From NCBI GenBank assembly GCA_902493755.1, contig CABURF010000061.1:1-6874 (forward strand): a stretch of 6,874 bases of DNA, in the 5' to 3' direction. Below are positions 5,722 through 6,874 of this stretch, one piece after another. The position numbers and the translations under genes are program-made. Below the pieces are notes generated by a model. The model was not told the DNA's origin. It did no database searches and worked only from the letters and a program-made list of their open reading frames with translations. This stretch comes from an uncultured Coriobacteriia bacterium (lineage in GTDB: Bacteria; Actinomycetota; Coriobacteriia; Coriobacteriales; QAMH01). Position 1 is the first letter of the stretch. Each line of letters starts with the position of its first letter.

Positions 5722-5746
5722 ACGATAGCGAAGAAGGGGAAATGCC

Positions 5747-6109
5747 ATGGAACAAATCATCATGACCGTATGCCTCGTCGGAGCAGGCTACTTTGCCTGG
5801 ACATCGACGGGAAACGTCCTGATCACGATAGGGGCCGTCATACTCGGCGGGTTCGTCGGCTCGCTCATAGGGTTTCAGATCCACCAGCACCGCCGCATGA
5901 GGGAGCTGGGCCTTTCCACCAGGAGGGAGCTGAACGAATTCGACCGGGACATGGATGAGATCCGGGATGGCATGCAGGACGCCATGCGAGAGAAGCGGAA
6001 AGAGCTGGACGAACTGGCCAGAGCGGAGGGGTATTCGTCCCACATGGCAAAGATGTCAGCGGAATCCAACAAAAGGATGCATGATCGCATCAGCAGCTTT
6101 GAACAGTAG
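5747..6109 (+). CDS. Small membrane protein with two helices and a charged cytoplasmic helical tail
   Basis: I do not recognise this 120-residue protein. AAGGGG lies about seven bases before ATG 5747, and the gene starts 25 bases after the previous stop, which suggests an operon. Residues 3-19 and 23-45 are hydrophobic; the second has closely spaced glycines (34, 35, 38, 42) of the kind that let helices pack. HQHRRMR (46-52) is positive and should face the cytoplasm. From there to the end the chain is a highly charged, coiled-coil-like helix (RRELNEFDRDMDEIRDGM and on). A helical hairpin anchor with a cytoplasmic coiled coil fits a scaffolding or partner-binding role, but this is inference. 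Confidence 0.8.
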   Translation: MEQIIMTVCLVGAGYFAWTSTGNVLITIGAVILGGFVGSLIGFQIHQHRRMRELGLSTRRELNEFDRDMDEIRDGMQDAMREKRKELDELARAEGYSSHMAKMSAESNKRMHDRISSFEQ

Positions 6110-6168
6110 GAGCGCATAAAACGCTGATGCGCACCTCTAGCAGTTTGGCCATAGAGAAAGGACGACTC

Positions 6169-6408
6169 GTGAGCGAGATAGAAGAACAATCGCGTAAAGG
6201 AGCGAACGTGGCTTCGGCTAAAAAAGTTGCTGGCACGATTGGCGCGGTCATCGGACTATTGGCGTTTTTGGTTATCGGTATTGTTTTCGTCCTGTTTGTG
6301 TTGCAGGTCAATCCCTTGTTTAGGTTCGAGCTTGAAGCGTTGCTCGGGGGACCAATTGGCCAGCTCATGTTCTCTGCATCCGATGCGCTTTTCGGCTGGA
6401 TATGGTGA
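6169..6408 (+). CDS. Small single-helix membrane protein
   Basis: I do not recognise this protein. Three in-frame starts are possible: ATG 6127 (poor ribosome site), GTG 6169 (AAAGGA six bases upstream, 79 residues) and GTG 6208 (AAAGGAG five bases upstream, 66 residues). I chose 6169 for its charged N-terminal tail, but 6208 has the best ribosome site. From 6169, residues about 21-45 are a strong, glycine-containing membrane helix preceded by KK. The C-terminal 33 residues are amphipathic and end in FGWIW, possibly lying on the membrane. It follows the gene at 5747 by 59 bases on the same strand. Confidence 0.65.
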   Translation: MSEIEEQSRKGANVASAKKVAGTIGAVIGLLAFLVIGIVFVLFVLQVNPLFRFELEALLGGPIGQLMFSASDALFGWIW

Positions 6409-6459
6409 TTGCGCCCAGAAGCCCCTCCTAGTTCAAACGCCCTTTGTAAAGAAGGTGTC

Positions 6460-6534
6460 ATGCTCCAGATAGGGCTCCTCATAGTCATCGCCTACTTCGT
6501 GTTCATGGCCATCTTCGCTTCGTGGGCCGAGTAG
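6460..6534 (+). CDS. 24-residue membrane peptide
   Basis: A short open frame from ATG 6460 to TAG 6532 encodes a peptide that is almost wholly one hydrophobic helix (MLQIGLLIVIAYFVFMAIF, then ASWAE). GAAGG lies just upstream (6451-6455), with a rather short spacing of four bases. Position, strand and membrane character match the three genes before it. Its pattern (hydrophobic run, Y-F-V-F, closing A-E) recalls KdpF, the small subunit of the Kdp potassium pump, but no kdpA follows within the window. Other possibilities are a regulatory membrane peptide or a chance frame. Confidence 0.4.
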   Translation: MLQIGLLIVIAYFVFMAIFASWAE

Positions 6535-6553
6535 GAAACGGCCCGCCCCTGCG

Positions 6554-6606
6554 TGCCGCGCAAAGCGAGGGACATGAGCGCGGCACGGGGCTTGCCGAGG
6601 ATGTCC
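6554..6606 (+). ncRNA. Possible H-type RNA pseudoknot
   Basis: TGCCGCGC (6554-6561) pairs perfectly with GCGCGGCA (6578-6585). Inside its loop, GGACAT (6570-6575) pairs perfectly with ATGTCC (6601-6606). Connecting loops of 8, 2 and 15 bases suit an H-type pseudoknot. It begins 20 bases after the stop of the 24-residue frame. It matches no RNA family I know; chance is possible in such G+C-rich DNA. Confidence 0.35.
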
Positions 6607-6665
6607 GGGCGAGTGCGGGCGCGATATCAAGATGCCCGGGCAATCCGCGCCATGCGAATGCGGAT

Positions 6666-6677
6666 CGCATCGATGCG
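6666..6677. repeat. Perfect 12-base palindrome CGCATCGATGCG
   Basis: The palindrome is exact. Two further ATGCG copies lie just left (6652-6656 and 6658-6662). The second can pair with the palindrome's own CGCAT (6666-6670) around a three-base loop, so two foldings exclude each other. It could be a dimeric repressor operator or part of a structured transcript. Confidence 0.45.
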
Positions 6678-6805
6678 GGCTTTACGTCCCACCTACTCCC
6701 GGTCTACTACATGGTTACTGCCCGGGTACTCCTGGAAAGTTATCGACCCCGCAAAACCGGGGGATGATCCTCGCGGGTACTTCCAATACTCCTAATCACT
6801 CTAGA

Positions 6806-6820
6806 TAAGATATATATACT
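6806..6820 (+). promoter_or_regulatory. AT-rich promoter-like box near the right edge
   Basis: TAAGATATATATACT is the most AT-rich stretch of the last 340 bases. TAAGAT or TATATA could serve as a -10. No good -35 fits: TTCCAA at 6781 gives a 19-base spacing to TAAGAT. It probably drives a gene beyond the window edge. Confidence 0.3.
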
Positions 6821-6874
6821 CCCCCCTACGTCATGGGGAAACCCGAAGGGGAACTGCCCCTGGGGTCATGCCAT

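Larger units (their letters stand above)
6535..6874 (+). other. Gene-free stretch at the right edge, rich in possible secondary structure
   Basis: No convincing gene is seen. Two overlapping plus-strand frames of about 80 codons lack ribosome sites and look like chance frames in G+C-rich DNA. The stretch holds a possible pseudoknot, a 12-base palindrome, a C4G/CG4 hairpin (6747-6762), four TACTCC copies (6694, 6727, 6787, 6817) and an AT-rich box. It may be a 3' untranslated region of the membrane genes plus the promoter and leader of a gene beyond the edge. Confidence 0.5.

Noticed and set aside
6522..6795. Two overlapping plus-strand frames of about 80 codons
   Set aside because: Neither has a ribosome site, and both are arginine-rich or featureless, as chance frames in G+C-rich DNA are.
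6821..6874. c-di-AMP (ydaO) or cobalamin riboswitch start
   Set aside because: ACCCGAAGGGG recalls part of ydaO, but the conserved segments that should follow are absent before the window ends.
1..6874. CRISPR array, phage genes or insertion sequence
   Set aside because: No regularly spaced repeats, transposase, integrase or phage structural gene is visible on either strand.

Overview
The window looks like a chromosomal segment of a G+C-rich, Gram-positive actinobacterium. I favour class Coriobacteriia (gut relatives of Collinsella, Olsenella or Eggerthella). The reasons are the serine-linker NlpC/P60 proteins, the dispersed repeat whose translation reads CHFERSE, and the mix of genes. This placement is inference: the window holds no marker gene.

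Left part, all on the minus strand (1-4232). At the left edge is the start of a secreted coiled-coil protein (1-165, cut by the window). Upstream of it is a complete paralogue, a secreted NlpC/P60 peptidoglycan endopeptidase with a RipA-type Cys-His-Glu triad (317-1372). Both genes carry the same extended -10 motif, so they look like a co-regulated tandem duplication. A composite repeat region (1538-1699) separates them from a three-gene operon read from 4084 down to 1716: a 127-residue protein of unknown function, a trans-polyprenyl diphosphate synthase (probably for the menaquinone side chain), and a signal-less protein with two peptidoglycan-binding domains that resembles mycobacterial CwlM. 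Just upstream of this operon is a tRNA-Leu(TAA)-like gene (4159-4232) that lacks most of its D arm. The theme of the left part is cell-wall turnover and its control, plus isoprenoid synthesis.

Right part, all on the plus strand (4233-6874). A 433-base stretch without a gene contains a striking 101-base nested palindrome (4489-4589). It is followed by a run of membrane genes: a membrane-anchored protein with a PsbP-like region and a C-terminal OB-fold-like domain (4666-5721), a two-helix membrane protein with a long charged cytoplasmic helix (5747-6109), a small one-helix protein (6169-6408) and a 24-residue membrane peptide (6460-6534). The last 340 bases have no convincing gene but hold a possible H-type pseudoknot, a perfect 12-base palindrome and an AT-rich promoter-like box. 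The start of the first right-hand gene is clearly AT-richer (82 G+C in the 180 bases 4681-4860) than the prenyl synthase (37 in the 60 bases 2761-2820).

The broken tRNA, the orientation switch, the composition change and the poorly recognisable membrane genes together suggest that the right part is an accessory segment joined to conserved chromosome near the tRNA. No integrase or second attachment site is visible, so this remains a hypothesis.
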